Assembly: GCA_022496805.1 (NCBI GenBank)
Contig: CM040092.1
Coordinates: 21,532,113 to 21,596,112, forward strand
Source of the DNA: Pohlia nutans
Lineage: Eukaryota > Streptophyta > Bryopsida > Bryales > Mniaceae
Direction: 5' to 3'
DNA: 64,000 bases
In this document: positions 43,978 through 55,776 of the stretch, piece by piece
Position numbering within the stretch: position 1 is the stretch's first letter
How the letters are laid out: each line of letters opens with the position of its first letter
Notes under the pieces: model-generated
Seen by the model: only the letters and a program-made list of their open reading frames with translations
Told to the model about the DNA's origin: nothing
Databases searched by the model: none
Translations under genes and position numbers: made by a program

Positions 43978-44455
43978 GACATCTTTTGCACCTCTTATTG
44001 CAAGATTTTTTTTGAATGTATTATATCGCTCAATTGCCTCTGAAAATTGATATTTAACCCCTTAACGCCCGAGGGGGGCCTCCCACCTAAAACTGCCTCA
44101 TTTTGGTTATTTTCATTGATGGTCTCTGAATGATTTTCAAAACCCTTTTGTCACATTCCAACCATAGGATCTTATACACCTAGGCCTTATAAACCATCCC
44201 TCAAATTTTCAAAAGATTTGACCATACAAATGTCAAGATCATAGCAAGTGAAGTTGAGATTATGAAATTTGAGGCCTTGAAAAATCCGAGCAGCCTTGCT
44301 TTGAAATGATGTGTTATTTTTGAAATGAAATTTTGAAATGATTTGAGGCCTTGAAAAATCCGAGCAGCCTTTGCTTTGAAATGAAACCAAAAAAAAATTT
44401 GAAATGATGTGTCATTTTTTACTGTCCTCAAGATGAGGTTAGTAATTAACCCCTA

Positions 44456-45264
44456 AATGACAAAGAAGATAAGGGCATAACCTAGATGTGTTATAAAATG
44501 TTACTTTTGCAACTTTGATGAAGTTTGGTCCAAAAGAGAAAATAAAAATCATTGACATTTAGTAATTACCGTAGTAGGAAGGCAGGGTCGGCACTTTGGT
44601 GTCGAATAATTAATAAAAGTTCAAAAAGTAGGGGTCGGCACTTTCAAAAATAATTATTAAAAATTTGGCTATTAATAACTAACATTAAATTTTACTAGCA
44701 GCTAAACATTTTCCTTTGTTTTTTGTCTACAATTTTTGTTGACTTTATTTTTGTTGATTTCGACAAAACACTTGATAAATTTATTTATTTTTCCGGCATT
44801 TTTTTGGGGAATTATTTTCTGCCGACCCTGCCTTCCTACTACGGTATCTAGACTGTCAAACTTTCTGAAAATATTTTAGATACTCATTTAATGAATTTAG
44901 AAGGAATTCTCGTTGAATATTCACCAAAATTACAAATTTTATTTTTAGAATTTGAATTTTGGTATGATTGGTTAAAACTAGACACTCTGTTCTATTTTTT
45001 TTTTTAACCAAAGAAGAGAACATCATTACTTTCTAGAAATAGTATATTTTATAACACTAGGACAATGTTGAGGTGTTTGTCTTTGAAAATTCTCCTCGGT
45101 GGAGTTTAACTCGAATTGACATGATTCAACTTGGGTTGGAAAGTACATTTGATTTCCTACTTGGAAATATTTTTTGTTTTGTATAAAAACATTTGTTTCA
45201 TCCTGAGCAGTCTATAAAAAAAGGAGTGGACCATAAAATGGTCGTTTGATCTCTTAGGGGTTAA
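44456..45264 (+). mobile_element. Family C element carrying a TA-flanked miniature
   Basis: It starts TTAACCCCTAAATGACAAAG and ends TGATCTCTTAGGGGTTAA. Its 809 bp include a 276-bp insert at 44569-44844 that splits the word TAATTATC. Confidence 0.75.
44569..44844. mobile_element. TA-flanked miniature element with 25-bp terminal repeats
   Basis: Perfect 25-bp inverted repeats begin CCGTAGTAGGAAGGCAGG, flanked by TA at 44567-44568 and 44845-44846. The word GGTCGGCACTTT recurs inside at 44633. The TA target suggests Tc1/mariner mobilisation, but the termini differ from Stowaway and from the pogo-like element here. Confidence 0.85.
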
Positions 45265-46053
45265 CAAGATGCATGACTCATTTTGACAAGAACACGCAAT
45301 TTGCTATTTACACGCTTGGCCATATAATCATGCATTTGGCCCCCAAACGCTTTAAAAAATTTGTCTAAAACATTCTCTAAAAATCAACGAGTTTTGTCTT
45401 AGTACAATCATTTACATTGCAAACAAACAATTTATTTTTTAATTTTTTAATACTTTTTTATAACTTTTTTTCATCGTTTCTTTTATCTTGTCTTCTTTCT
45501 TGTATTATTTCTTGTCTTCTTGTTTTCCTTCTTGTCTTCCTCTTGTTCTTCCCCCGGGGAAATCATTGTCAAAAATTTAGAAAACCATGAGAGAAAAAAT
45601 ATAGGGTATCTTTTATTCATTTGATATAAAATTTATAAATTTTCAGAAGTAATATAGGGTGATTTAAAACCAACTTGAGAATATTTTATGAATATTCCTA
45701 AAATATAATATGAATATACCCTAAATATAGTATAAATAGTAGAATATTCCAACTATTTCATAGCCCCCCATTAAATTCCATGTGTTCGCTCATGTATACC
45801 AAAATTCACACTAAGTGACTTCCCAAGGGTCTTCCTTCTTGTCTTCTTTTCCTTCTATTGTTTCTTCATTTTTTGTTCTTCTTCTTTGTTTGGGTTCAAA
45901 GTTACCATTGTAGCACCTCGTGTGGCGCAAAATCCTACAAAAAAATAAAAATAAAAAAAAATAAAAAAAATAAAAAAAAAATTTAGAGTTTAGCCGACGG
46001 TTGAACCCTAAACAACGGAGGAGAAAAAAGAAGAAGGAAATTTATTTATTTTT

Positions 46054-46230
46054 GGCCGTCTAGGCTGATGAGGTGTGTGGCCGCGCATCCTTAGTATTCC
46101 TATCTCTTCCTCTCTCCTCCTCTCCCTCTCTCCTCTCCCTCTCCCCTATATATGAAGTGGAGAGGGGATAGGAAGAGAGATAGGGATATTAAAGGTGCGC
46201 AGCCGCGCACTGCATCAACCTAGACGGTCA
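46054..46230. repeat. Large palindrome 1 within K
   Basis: GGCCGTCTAGGCTGATG at the left pairs with CATCAACCTAGACGGTC at the right. The arms continue through GGCCGCGCA/TGCGCAGCCGCGC and a CT-rich/GA-rich stem to a CCCTATATATGAAG centre. The stem is about 85 bp, imperfect. Confidence 0.7.
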
Positions 46231-46445
46231 AAAAACTTTAAAAAATTAAAGATTAAAAATATTTATTTATTTTATTTTTCCCCTCTTTCACTGTTTAGGG
46301 TTTAGCCATGAGCTGAATCCTAATTTTATTATATTTTTCCTAATTTTTTCTTTTGCAACATTTAGTGCCACAAGGGCAACTTTGAACCCTAAACAAAGAA
46401 GAAGAAAACGAAGAAGATTCTATTTTTTATTTTTATTTATTTTTT

Positions 46446-46643
46446 GGCCGTTTAAGCTGATGGAATTAATGCGCGGCCGCTCTCCCTTAGTATCTCTATC
46501 TTTCTTCGTCTCCCTCCTCTCCTTTCTCTTCCCTCTCCTCCTCATATATATAGAAGAGAGGAGAGAGAGAAGAGAGGAGACGAAGAGAGATAGGGATTGT
46601 AAGAGTGTGCTGCTGCGCCGCGCACTCCAAAGTCTAGACAGCC
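46446..46643. repeat. Large palindrome 2 within K
   Basis: A diverged second version of palindrome 1: GGCCGTTTAAGCTGATGG, GCGCGGCCGC, a CT-rich arm, TCATATATATAGAAG at the centre, a GA-rich arm and GTCTAGACAGCC. It lies about 215 bases downstream in the same orientation. Confidence 0.65.
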
Positions 46644-47443
46644 AAAAAAATTTTAAAGAAAATTAAAAATATATTTTTCTTCTTCTTTAGTGCAGATGTG
46701 GGGTTTGCAAGTGCTACGAGAAGAAGAAAAAAGAGAAGACAAGAAGGAAGACAAGAAGGAAGACAAGAAGGAAAACAAGAAGAAGATAAAAAAGAAGACA
46801 AAAAAGAAACAAGATAATAGAAAAAAGATTAAAAAAAGGATTAAAATGAGGATTAAAAATAAGTAAATAATTGTTTTTTTACAATGTAACTATTGTAGAA
46901 AGACAAAAATCACTATTTTAGAGAACTTTTTAAACAAAATTTTTTAAGCCAAATTTGCTCATGAAAAGAGCACACTTGGCCAAGTGCATAAATAGCAAAT
47001 TGCGTGTTCAAGATGATTAATTCGTTAGTGTTTTTTTAGAGACCTTGTAATGGGTGGGGGTAGGAAGGAAATGAAGAGATTTTGCCAAATTGGATTATGC
47101 CTTCAACTCTTGTTCAATTGGAAGAGCCCACGACTTATGGCATGCAACCCATGTGAGTTGGATAAAAGTTTCTTTGAGGTGCCCAATGAATTTCATTGGC
47201 TTAGGTTTTTTGGTAAGCCTATCCAAAGTGTTGAACCTAATTTCAACATTGAGGTGTTTCACTTTGGAAAATTCCCCTGAGTGGGGTCATAATTGTATAG
47301 ACATAATTCCAATTGCATTGAAAAGAAGACTAATTTACCTATGGTATTATGTTTTTATTTTTAAAAAGTTATTTTTTGGGCGTGGGCAGTCCGAGAAAAT
47401 GGGCAGGGACCAAAAAATGGTGTCTTAGGAGCTTGGGGGCTAA

Positions 47444-49680
47444 GTAGCTAATGTGATATTCATTGGGATGGATTTAAACCTCAATTGGCATAATGCAAAA
47501 AAACTACACAAAGAGGAATAAAAGCTTGCCAACTCTATCAAGCACACTAAATGGCGTATTTAGTGTCCGAGACGGGTGATGGCATGATATAGGTACCCTT
47601 CCTAAAATAGTGTGATTTTCAAGAAATATCCTTTTTGATAAGAAAGAAACATTGGAAAAATACAAAAATTAAATGGTGTTATAGGTGCCATGGCTGTAGC
47701 TATATACATGGTGTTACAGACGGAATTTCTAACACACATAAAATGAGTTAGACATAAGTCACACATAGTGAGATGCGTCTCATCGGTACCCATATCAAGC
47801 CATTGCCCGGACACTATTTCTCAAATCCGGACACTATTTAATTTTAGGAAGATATAGTGTCCTCGTAAGAAAAAAATAAATGTAGTGATCCAATGACACA
47901 TGGCAACTTTATAATAAATATGGCATGTCACCTCATGTCACTCTCATTACTTAAAAAGAACATGGCACTCTCTATGAAAGTGGGAATGACAAGCAGTTAA
48001 CTCCTATGTAGTGTCAACTGTCAAGGGATACTATTTCTTTTCATTTTTGAACAAATTGTGGTAAATGACATCAATTATCTCCGGACACTAAATACACCAT
48101 TCAATGTAGTGGATACAAAAAAACTTTTTCTTTACTTCAAATGCAAATATCTCGCAGTCTTATAGTCAATTTTTGTGAATTTTATCCATACATTTTAATA
48201 ATAATATAATCTAAGATCCTATGGTCAATCTTTTAATTTTTTTTAATTTTTTCTTGGTTGAATGTTTAAATTTTAAATTAGCATTATTATTTTTCACTCT
48301 GGCTTTTTGCAATGGTAGTTTTTGAGTGGTTTTTGGTGAAAAAAAGTCATAAATATTTAGGGATTAAGATAGAAAGGCATCTTTATCTCTAAGTGATTAT
48401 AAAAGTTTTTCTTCATCTTGAGGTCAATTTAATTTTAGTTGAAATATTGTTTTGAAGTAGGGAGCATTCAATGTCACAAGACTTTAGTTATTATTATTAT
48501 TATTATAAGTTTTTCATTGGACATATATGATTGAAGGACCCTATGACTTATAAAATAGTAACTTTAAAGAAGAGGAGAGAGTAACTACTCAATTAGTGTA
48601 CTAAAAATATAAAATGCAAGTACCATGTATCAATTAGCTAGGGTCTTAAACGTGAAACTTAACTAGAAGTAAACAAAAAAAAAAAGTTTTTATTTACAAG
48701 AATGAAAAATCTTGGAACAAAAAATGTCCTTTATATAATGTCTTTTACAAAAGAATTCCTTTACCATAATGGTCACACTAACACAACTTCTCAATTAGTC
48801 AATGCATTGCTCAATCATGATTTTCTACCCAGTTTGGCCTAAGTGGTTCATAGTTTGTCTTTTTAATCTCCAAATGCCTCGAAGGAGGATGAAACATAGT
48901 TGAACCCCGAGTTGGACCATTTAGAAAGATATGGACACCATTACACACAAGTATAAGCCTAGATTCATTCCACGTACCAAGAGTGGAAATGGACGAGGTC
49001 ACCATTATAAAACTCAATCATCTTTCTCTAAGTGCGTATGCATCTCGTGTGGAGGCTAATAGCATGCTTCAAATAGCTTGGTCTATTACCGCAATCAAAA
49101 TAAACTCCAAAATTAACCTTCTTATCATCACATTTATCATTCGTATTGAATGTACATAAGATTCTATTTTCTCATGCCCGCACCATGCCAAGTGACACAC
49201 TTGCAAAAAAACGAATCCTCTCAATTATACCAAATCAATGAACAAAATTAAAAAATCTCTAGAGCCACTCAAAAAATATAAAGTCTCACATTTCAAAATC
49301 AAAGAAACGACGGTTGCGAATCCCTCGCAATACCTTTCACTTACTACATTCCTCCCAACCCCTACCATTAATTGTGCAGATCCCAAGGCCAAGTGCGGCT
49401 GTCATTGGCGTATTATGCTCTGATGAACTTGATTACCGGTCCAATTAATCAAGCTTAGGGAGTACAAATTAATGAATTCATTGTAGATTGGAGGCGAGCT
49501 GAGTCAGCTGACCCGTACCCGCGCAATGTACACCCACCCGGTCCTCAACCGGTCCTCAATAGTCGTCTTTGTCTTCCACCCCTTTTCACCTCTGCAAGAG
49601 CTACAGTGAATTCTTTCCTTTATATATTATTAAAAAAATTAATTAATTAATTTATTAGATTGTGATTGTACTCCCCTCGT
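47444..49680. other. Intergenic DNA, nothing recognised
   Basis: No gene or element terminus is seen in 2.2 kb. CCGGACACTA recurs at 47807, 47827 and 48081 and may mark an unrecognised repeat. Open frames of 61-76 residues lack domains. Confidence 0.4.
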
Positions 49681-50318
49681 CCCATAATAAATTATGTTTT
49701 GAAAAAAATCAAAAAATTAAGCAAACTAGAATGTTCATCAGATCTTTAAATATAATAAGTTTCTATTTTGGAGTTGTTGTCTATCAAAGCAATATCATAT
49801 TGTTTCAATAGTATGTATGGCATGTGGTAACGTGGTGATAGTGTGTTCTCTGATGCAATGAACATATGCTAACATTGATTTTAGCTAGTTCATATGTTGT
49901 TTGTGATCCACACCCGGGGATACACTCTTTTGTGTGTGAGGAATCACCTGAGTGCACAAGAGGGGGATTAATTTGAACACTACCATACTATGTATGCATA
50001 TAAGAAGCATATTTAAGGCTGAAAATAAGGTTGTATATTTACATTATACTTATATACATGAAAAAATATAAGAATATTCTAACAATACAAGGGATATTTT
50101 AAAAGGGGTCATGAATGCACGTGATTCCAAGGTTTAATAAAGAGTGTACCTCCGGAGATCCATATATAGCAAAGACAAGTTTTACAAACAAAAAACACTC
50201 CATGTGCATTTGTCTTGTTCTAAACAACAACTTCAAATTGAATAAATGTTTTGCATCAAGTAATTTTCAAGGACAATTTTGTTTCTCAAAAGCATCATAT
50301 ATTATGGGACGAAGAAAG
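49681..50318. mobile_element. Stowaway element with nested element O
   Basis: Left end CTCCCCTCGTCCCATAATA, right end TATTATGGGACGAAGAAAG, flanked by TA at 49679-49680 and 50319-50320. The pairing of the ends continues into TGTTTTGA / TCAAAAGCA. At 638 bp it is long for Stowaway because it contains element O. Confidence 0.75.
49915..50160. mobile_element. Unclassified miniature element O, copy 2
   Basis: Copy of 26077-26270 with ends GGGGATACACTCTTTTG and AAAGAGTGTACCTCCGG. It lies inside the Stowaway element. Confidence 0.55.
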
Positions 50319-50857
50319 TACATTGCAAGAATTAATGTGGAGGGAAGTTCGTGATGCAAATTTATACTTTTTGTTGATCAAAGGGCTAACAAAGAGTTGA
50401 TGAAGAGGAGAAACGAAATGAATTCTAACCCTCTTCTTACTAACTAATGAGAAAGTGATACAGTTGTGTTGAAACTTCAACTTGAAATTATATATCTCTG
50501 AATTTGGTATTGTTGTTTTAAAGTACAGGATATAATGTCAAATTAAATTTTGAAATCTTAGTAATTCACTTTTGAAGTGATTTGGTTCAATTTCACATAT
50601 AGACTTTACAAGTAGTACAACTAAAGGCATTTGAAATTTTGTAGATTTTAGGATTTTTTGGGGGTAATCTATTAATTTCTTTTACTATTTTAGCAATGTC
50701 AATTAATTTTTTTCACATTTCTAAAAAGTCCAACAACTTACCTGAGGTCCATATTGTCGTTACATGATAATAATAATAACAATAACGTTGGCCTCCTATT
50801 GTGAATGGAGAGCATGGGTAGCGAGATCTTTGTCATTACAATTAAGAATAAAAACCA
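50319..50857. other. Intergenic DNA, nothing recognised
   Basis: No gene or terminus; an AATAAT/AACAAT run lies near 50767-50790. Confidence 0.35.
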
Positions 50858-52484
50858 TTTAGCCCTTCAAGGTCCAAGGGTTCATGGTTTTAAACCAACA
50901 AATTTAATCAATCATATTATGAAAAGCATAATTTAGCCAAAGGATTTATGGTTTTAAAATAAAAATTCATTCAATCATATTGTGAAAAACATAATTCAGA
51001 TGCCATCAAATTTTATATCACTAGAATAAATGAAGAATATTATGTGTGTTGGTCAAATAAAATAAAATAATTCAACAAAGTGAAGTCTCTATAAGACGTA
51101 CTCAAAATTACTATAAAAATCATGAGGCCTGATTCAGCTTCTAACTTGGTCTTTTAAGGGTAACGAATATTGCTCATTATTGTAGCTAATGAAACACCAA
51201 CACACTTGTCTTGAACTTGGACTTGGCATTGCGAGTCTTTATTAACCTCGAAAGGACCTAAAAGCCCAAATTGGACCTCATTTTTTAGTAGGTCCTATAT
51301 CGACTTCTTCTAGTTCAAGTTTATTTGTTTCTCATCTCTTAGGGAGGGCACTCAATGTATTAAATGCAAACCACGTGCAACAAAGTGATTTTTCAACCCC
51401 CTATTTACTTTTTAATAAAGTTTGATTCAGCTCCAGGTTTTTGAGCGTTGTCACATAATCATTCTATCTTGTATATGAAAAACGCTTGATCCAATTAAAT
51501 TCAACACCACTTTTAAAAACACAATTGAAGATTGAACTAAATAGGTTGTATTTTCATTTCAAATATTTATCAAGATTGCATTTGGATGACAATAGCATTG
51601 AACTTTGGTATATATGAACTATAACTGAGCCTTCATTTATTGGCAATTTAAAAATATTCAAAAAAGTATTTTTAACAATGTAAGATAGGGGGTCCAATTT
51701 TCTTTTAGTTGTTTCGTGTATTTGTTTTCTTAAAAATATTGTAAGTAATTTTTTAGAATAAATAAAATTCACACAAAATTCACAATATAAACTTTCAACA
51801 TAGAGAAACATATTATAATTTTTTTCAGATTGTTTGATTGATTTTTTACAATGTAAGATAGGGGGTCAAAGACTTAATCGCAAGTGATTTACAAGGAATA
51901 CATTGAGTGATCTCCCCGGGTCTCATCAACACATGCATTTTTCTTCATTTATTCCGATGATGTAAAATTTTATCCTCTCTGAATTAACCCCCAAAAGACC
52001 AAGAATCTAGAATTGGGCCTTGTATGTTTTTTGAGTAGAAACTATGTATACTTCCTCTTGTTCAAAATTATTTGTTTTATGAACAACATATGCAATGTTC
52101 TTCATTGATTCTGGTGATATTCAATTTAATTCTACCTTAATTATATTACTCATAGTATGATTGATTGTATTTGTCATTTTAAAACTATGAATCCGTGGTC
52201 ATGTAAGGATTAAAATTTTCACAACATGATCAATTGAATTTGTCCTTTAACCCCTTAAGAACTAAAAAGCCCGAATTGGGCCTCATGTTTTGTTTAACAA
52301 TTTTGAGTAAGTCCTATACGACGCTCAAATTTGTATATTTTTTGACCGACACATTTAATGTTCTTCACTCATTTTAATGACCTTAAATTTGGTCCCATGT
52401 GAATTATATTTTCCACAATATAATTGATTGAATTTGTCATTTCAAAACCAGGTATTTCTCAATGATTGAATTTCTCAGGGTTAA
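50858..52484. repeat. Cluster of old TTAA-type family U copies
   Basis: TTAACCCCTTAAGAACTAAAA at 52247 to CTCAGGGTTAA at 52484 is the best copy (238 bp). TTAACCCCCAAAAGACC at 51984 to TGTAAGGATTAA at 52213 is a related one (230 bp). A partial copy starts at 51242 and reverse fragments lie near 50858 and 50936. Shared features are an AAGCCCGAATTGGGCC-type palindrome after the terminus and GATTGAATTTGTCATTT near the end. No genes. Confidence 0.45.
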
Positions 52485-53184
52485 GCCATTCATCCATTTG
52501 CGTACATCATTCATCCACACTTGAATAGTCTTCTTCAATCTGTCCCTAGAGAGTTCGCCAGGACCAACATCACACACCAACGTGTCGGTCACATCGGAGT
52601 TGCAATTTTTTTATTCAAAAATCTTGCACCTTGCACACACATCTGTTCTTTAGTAAACCTGCTCTTCAATCTGTCTTTTTGGGTTTGTTGTTGAAATACA
52701 TGACAGAGCCCAATTATGCCTTCTTCATTGAGGAAGAAAACAGATCTTGATTTCCTGCTTAGTTTGTGCAGGAACTTTTGCGCCATTAAGCAAGCTACTA
52801 ACAGCAGCTTCCGGCAGGCAATGCAGTAGGCCGCACCGGTACCGGTGGAAAAGCATTGTGTGCAGGTTGCTCTGGTCGTGTCAGAGCAGAGCTATAGTAA
52901 AGCCCTACAGGTGAGATCAAATTATAAAGTGCTCTTGGGTTTGGTTGAATTTTTATTTTTGTTGTGAGTCAGCTGGTTGTGATATCGTCTCGAATATCGC
53001 TCATGTACCGGATCTGTTTGCATGTAGGCACTTGATTGCGTTAGGTCTGTGGCTCTAGCTGGGAGGACTAGAAGAGGTTTTGCATGGCGTGGTGCGTTGT
53101 CTCTCTTTGAGTTTAAGCGCGTTCGACGATCGAGAGAAGACGAATTCAACGAGAGAATGAACTGGCTGCAAAATCCGCCGCAGC
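52485..53184 (+). promoter_or_regulatory. Upstream region of the TPD1-like locus
   Basis: GC content rises here relative to the repeats to the left. No repeat termini are present and no core promoter motif can be fixed. Open frames on both strands at 52922-53384 overlap the first predicted coding exon in other frames and are not called. Confidence 0.3.
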
Positions 53185-53403
53185 ATGCTATGTGCTTGCA
53201 GCCTGCCTGCTTGCACAGAAGAGTCGTCATTGTTGATCTGTGCGAAGAAGAATGCTACGTTACTTCGTTCTCGGCGAGCCTTCATCCTGGCGATCGTTTG
53301 CATTATGTTCATTTCCTGGCTTCTCTTGGTGTACGCTGCAGGTTGGATCTCAGTTGCTTCATCTCTCTTTCAAGCCGACTCTGACTGTCTTGGAGTGTAC
53401 AAT
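53185..53403 (+). CDS. Probable first coding exon of the TPD1-like gene (signal peptide)
   Basis: ATG at 53185 opens 73 codons to a strong donor (AATGTGAGT, GT at 53404). Residues 27-34 are basic (LLRSRRAF) and precede about 22 hydrophobic residues (ILAIVCIMFISWLLLVYAAG), a typical signal peptide or signal anchor for a secreted protein. It is on the same strand and about 1.3 kb upstream of the TPD1 domain. A 49-codon open segment with an acceptor and donor at 53498-53644 could be a next exon in phase 0. The join to the exon ending at 54580 cannot be fixed because the best acceptor (54428) needs another phase. Confidence 0.45.
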
Positions 53404-54427
53404 GTGAGTTGCGGTATAGGATGTGCATAAAAAGTTAGCAAGTTAAGCGACCGCTCCTGACTGACGCATTTTACCAATTCTTGGTGTACGTACACAGGTT
53501 TCGAGAGTTTTCTTGTCGAGTATCATTTTGATAGAGGAGAGGAAGTTCAGCACGCGAGGAAGCTCCTCACTGAGTTTCATCTTGATGAGCAGAAAAGTGC
53601 AGCGACCGTACCGAAGTTTTGGAATCGCAAGTTCCTCCGTGAAGGTATTTTCAAATTTCTGACCTCGAGGTTGACATGCGTTCCAAAACAGCACTCGATC
53701 TAAGCTACCTTCTGATCAATCGTTAGTACCGTGTCATTTTTTAACAGTCTATAGTAACTAAGCAATCATTTTGAGAAAGTTCGTTTTACTGCATGATGAG
53801 TTTCCATAAGCTCTAGATCGAGTCTTTACCTTCGAGTAGGTCAGTTGGATACAACATGATGTAGAATGGATACAGTCAACTGAAGTTGTTGCCCATGCAT
53901 TCCAACTCTCGGTGCATGTGCGCATCAGAAAATGATGCAAAGAAATCATGAGTTGACATTCTGCTGGGACTGTAGAGTGTAGATCTGATAGTAATTCCGA
54001 GAAGATTCATGGTCTGGTTTATGCCAGACCGTCCGGAATACCAGAAGGTTAATTTCATCCAGCGTCGGCAAGTTTTAAGTTGCCGTGTTAGCTGATTACC
54101 GGTTTTTCTTTCTTAATCTTAAGAAGATCAGACCTCCAGCATTGGCACTGATAGTCTAAATGAGGATTCTTTTTGTAATCAGAAATTCACGCGCGACTAT
54201 TGCTCAACTATTTCGTCATTAAAAAGTTGCGACTGACATAAACTCTTTCTGGTATTAGCGAGCTAAAGCCGAGAGGTTTCTGGATCTTTACTCCAGTTAT
54301 CTCGAATTTGAAACAGAATTCCTTTTTCTAAGTACGCTCTTTTGGAACTGAGGGGTCTTTTGGAACTGAGGGGTCGATTCTGCCTTCTTCTGAGTGACTA
54401 GTGCATCTGTGGTCGATATGCATGCAG

Positions 54428-54580
54428 GTACTGATAGTGCGGATGGCTCCAAAAAAGAATCGAACCCAGAGCTGTTAAAACATAATTTACAAGAAGGTCC
54501 TTTACTTGGTTCAGACGGTGGAAATTTTTCTGAAGGAAACTCGACTATTCCAGGCCGAAGGAGTTTGATCCCAGCTACCA
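54428..54580 (+). CDS. Probable pre-domain exon of the TPD1-like gene
   Basis: Open segment from an acceptor (ATGCATGCAG, exon start 54428) to a good donor (CTACCA then GTGAGT). It encodes a Ser/Gly/Glu-rich linker ending PGRRSLIPAT. TPD1 proteins carry a variable region with a dibasic Arg/Lys-Leu motif just before the conserved domain, which GRRSL resembles. The exon ends in phase 1, which fits the start of both downstream domain exons. Confidence 0.5.
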
Positions 54581-54749
54581 GTGAGTTTAATACCGTCCTT
54601 TTGAATGTGTTTCCAAGGGTCAAAGGTGGATAGTTGATTGTCAAAGTGGGAAGTTGATAACTCTGTAATTTGACGGCTATTAATAGGACGGCTGCCTACA
54701 CGTACGTGAGCACATGAATAATGTTGGTGCATGTGTGGCGTTATTGCAG

Positions 54750-55054
54750 ATATGTGCACCAACAAAGACATTAGCATTTCCCAGGGCCCTGATGGTTCTT
54801 CTGGCATTCCACGCTATTTCGTGCAGATAGTGAACACTTGCATGTCTGACTGTGCTCCGTCACAAGTCCATGTATTCTGTGGTTGGTTTGCATCAGCCCT
54901 GCTAGTGAACCCTAGTACCTTCCAACGATTAGCATATAACGATTGCCTCGTTAATGGAGGGAACCCTCTTAAGTATGGGGAGATTGTGAGATTTACATAT
55001 GCCAATTCCTTTACGTACCCTATTAGATTCAAATCTGCTAGCTTTTGCAGATAA
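54750..55054 (+). CDS. TPD1-like domain, terminal exon 1
   Basis: After a TTATTGCAG acceptor, the exon encodes about 100 residues of the TPD1 family: CTNKDISISQGPDGS, GIPRYFVQIVNTC, HVFCGWFAS, YNDCLVNGG and YANSFTYPI, ending SASFCR and TAA. Six cysteines are present. TPD1 is a small secreted cysteine-rich ligand that, in angiosperms, acts with the receptor kinase EMS1/EXS to set anther tapetum fate; homologues occur in other land plants. The exon starts in phase 1 (A from the previous exon gives AAT, Asn). The role in this organism is inference. Confidence 0.8.
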
Positions 55055-55471
55055 AAATTCCCTGTATATCATGATCATGAGGAACACTCGATCTTGACCG
55101 TGGACGTTTCTGAAAGCTTTTAAACGTCGTCTTTCGTGCAATGCTTTGAAGTTAAATTGGTTTTGAGGGTCAGCTCAAATAGTGAGTTCACTAGTAAGTC
55201 CCGGCCCTTGTACATATACAGTAGCAGACTGATCAATCTCGTACATATTGAGAGAGCTAAGTGGTGGGACGCTTCCAGTCAGTCGGATAATTACAAATGT
55301 TTATCTTCTCCAATTTTGTTTGGCTGAATTGCTTCTCAATTTTCGTGATTCTTGAGGTCCTGCGGATCGATACTTCACTAACACTTCACGAATTTGATTG
55401 CCAAGATCGATGCATGATTAGGGTTTGAGTAATCGAAGGAATAATTAATCGGGTGCGCATGTTGTGTGCAG

Positions 55472-55776
55472 ATGAATGCACAAATAAAGACATTAGCATA
55501 ACTCAAAGACGTGACGGATCACCAGGAATCCCTCGATTCAATGTCCAGATAGTCAATACGTGCTTGTCCGATTGTGCCCCAGCTGACATTCACGTCTATT
55601 GTGGCTGGTTTGCCTCCTCGCCTCCTCCCAATCCCAACACCTTTCAACGCGTTTCGTACAACGACTGCCTCGTGAATGGAGGCCGTCCCTTGGGACAAGG
55701 AGCCATCATCCAGTTCCAATATGCCAACTCCTTCATGTATCCAATCCAGTTCCGATCAGCCAGGTTCTGTAGATGA
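55472..55776 (+). CDS. TPD1-like domain, terminal exon 2 (tandem duplicate)
   Basis: A second full domain: ECTNKDISITQRRDGS, GIPRFNVQIVNTC, HVYCGWFASS, YNDCLVNGG and YANSFMYPI, ending SARFCR and TGA. It has the same length, phase and six cysteines as exon 1, with about 70% identical residues. The largest change replaces ALLVNPS with SPPPNPN. It follows a GTTGTGTGCAG acceptor. The 417 bases between the two exons contain no visible signal-peptide or linker exon, so it may be an alternative last exon of the same gene or a duplicate that lost its 5' part. Confidence 0.75.

Larger units (their letters stand above)
45291..47008. mobile_element. Element K: long terminal inverted repeats, two internal palindromes
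   Basis: A 1718-bp element. AACACGCAATTTGC at 45291 and its complement at 46995-47008 start imperfect arms of about 260 bp, rich in GACAAGAAG-type repeats. CAAG lies on both sides (45287-45290, 47009-47012) and may be a target duplication. Family G at 27924 gives the empty version. The interior has telomere-like words (GTTTAGGGTTTAG, AACCCTAAAC) and two large palindromes. No transposase is seen. Confidence 0.6.
44054..47443 (+). mobile_element. Family G element with nested C and K
   Basis: It starts TTAACCCCTTAACGCCCG and ends GCTTGGGGGCTAA (target decayed). The two halves match the copy at 27598-29536. A C element sits at 44456-45264 and a K element at 45291-47008, so the original G is about 860 bp. 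Confidence 0.65.

Noticed and set aside
46382..46666. 94-residue open frame with a hydrophobic run (FFVSLLSFLFPLLLIYI)
   Set aside because: The apparent membrane segment is the CT-rich arm of palindrome 2 and the basic tail is its GA-rich arm.
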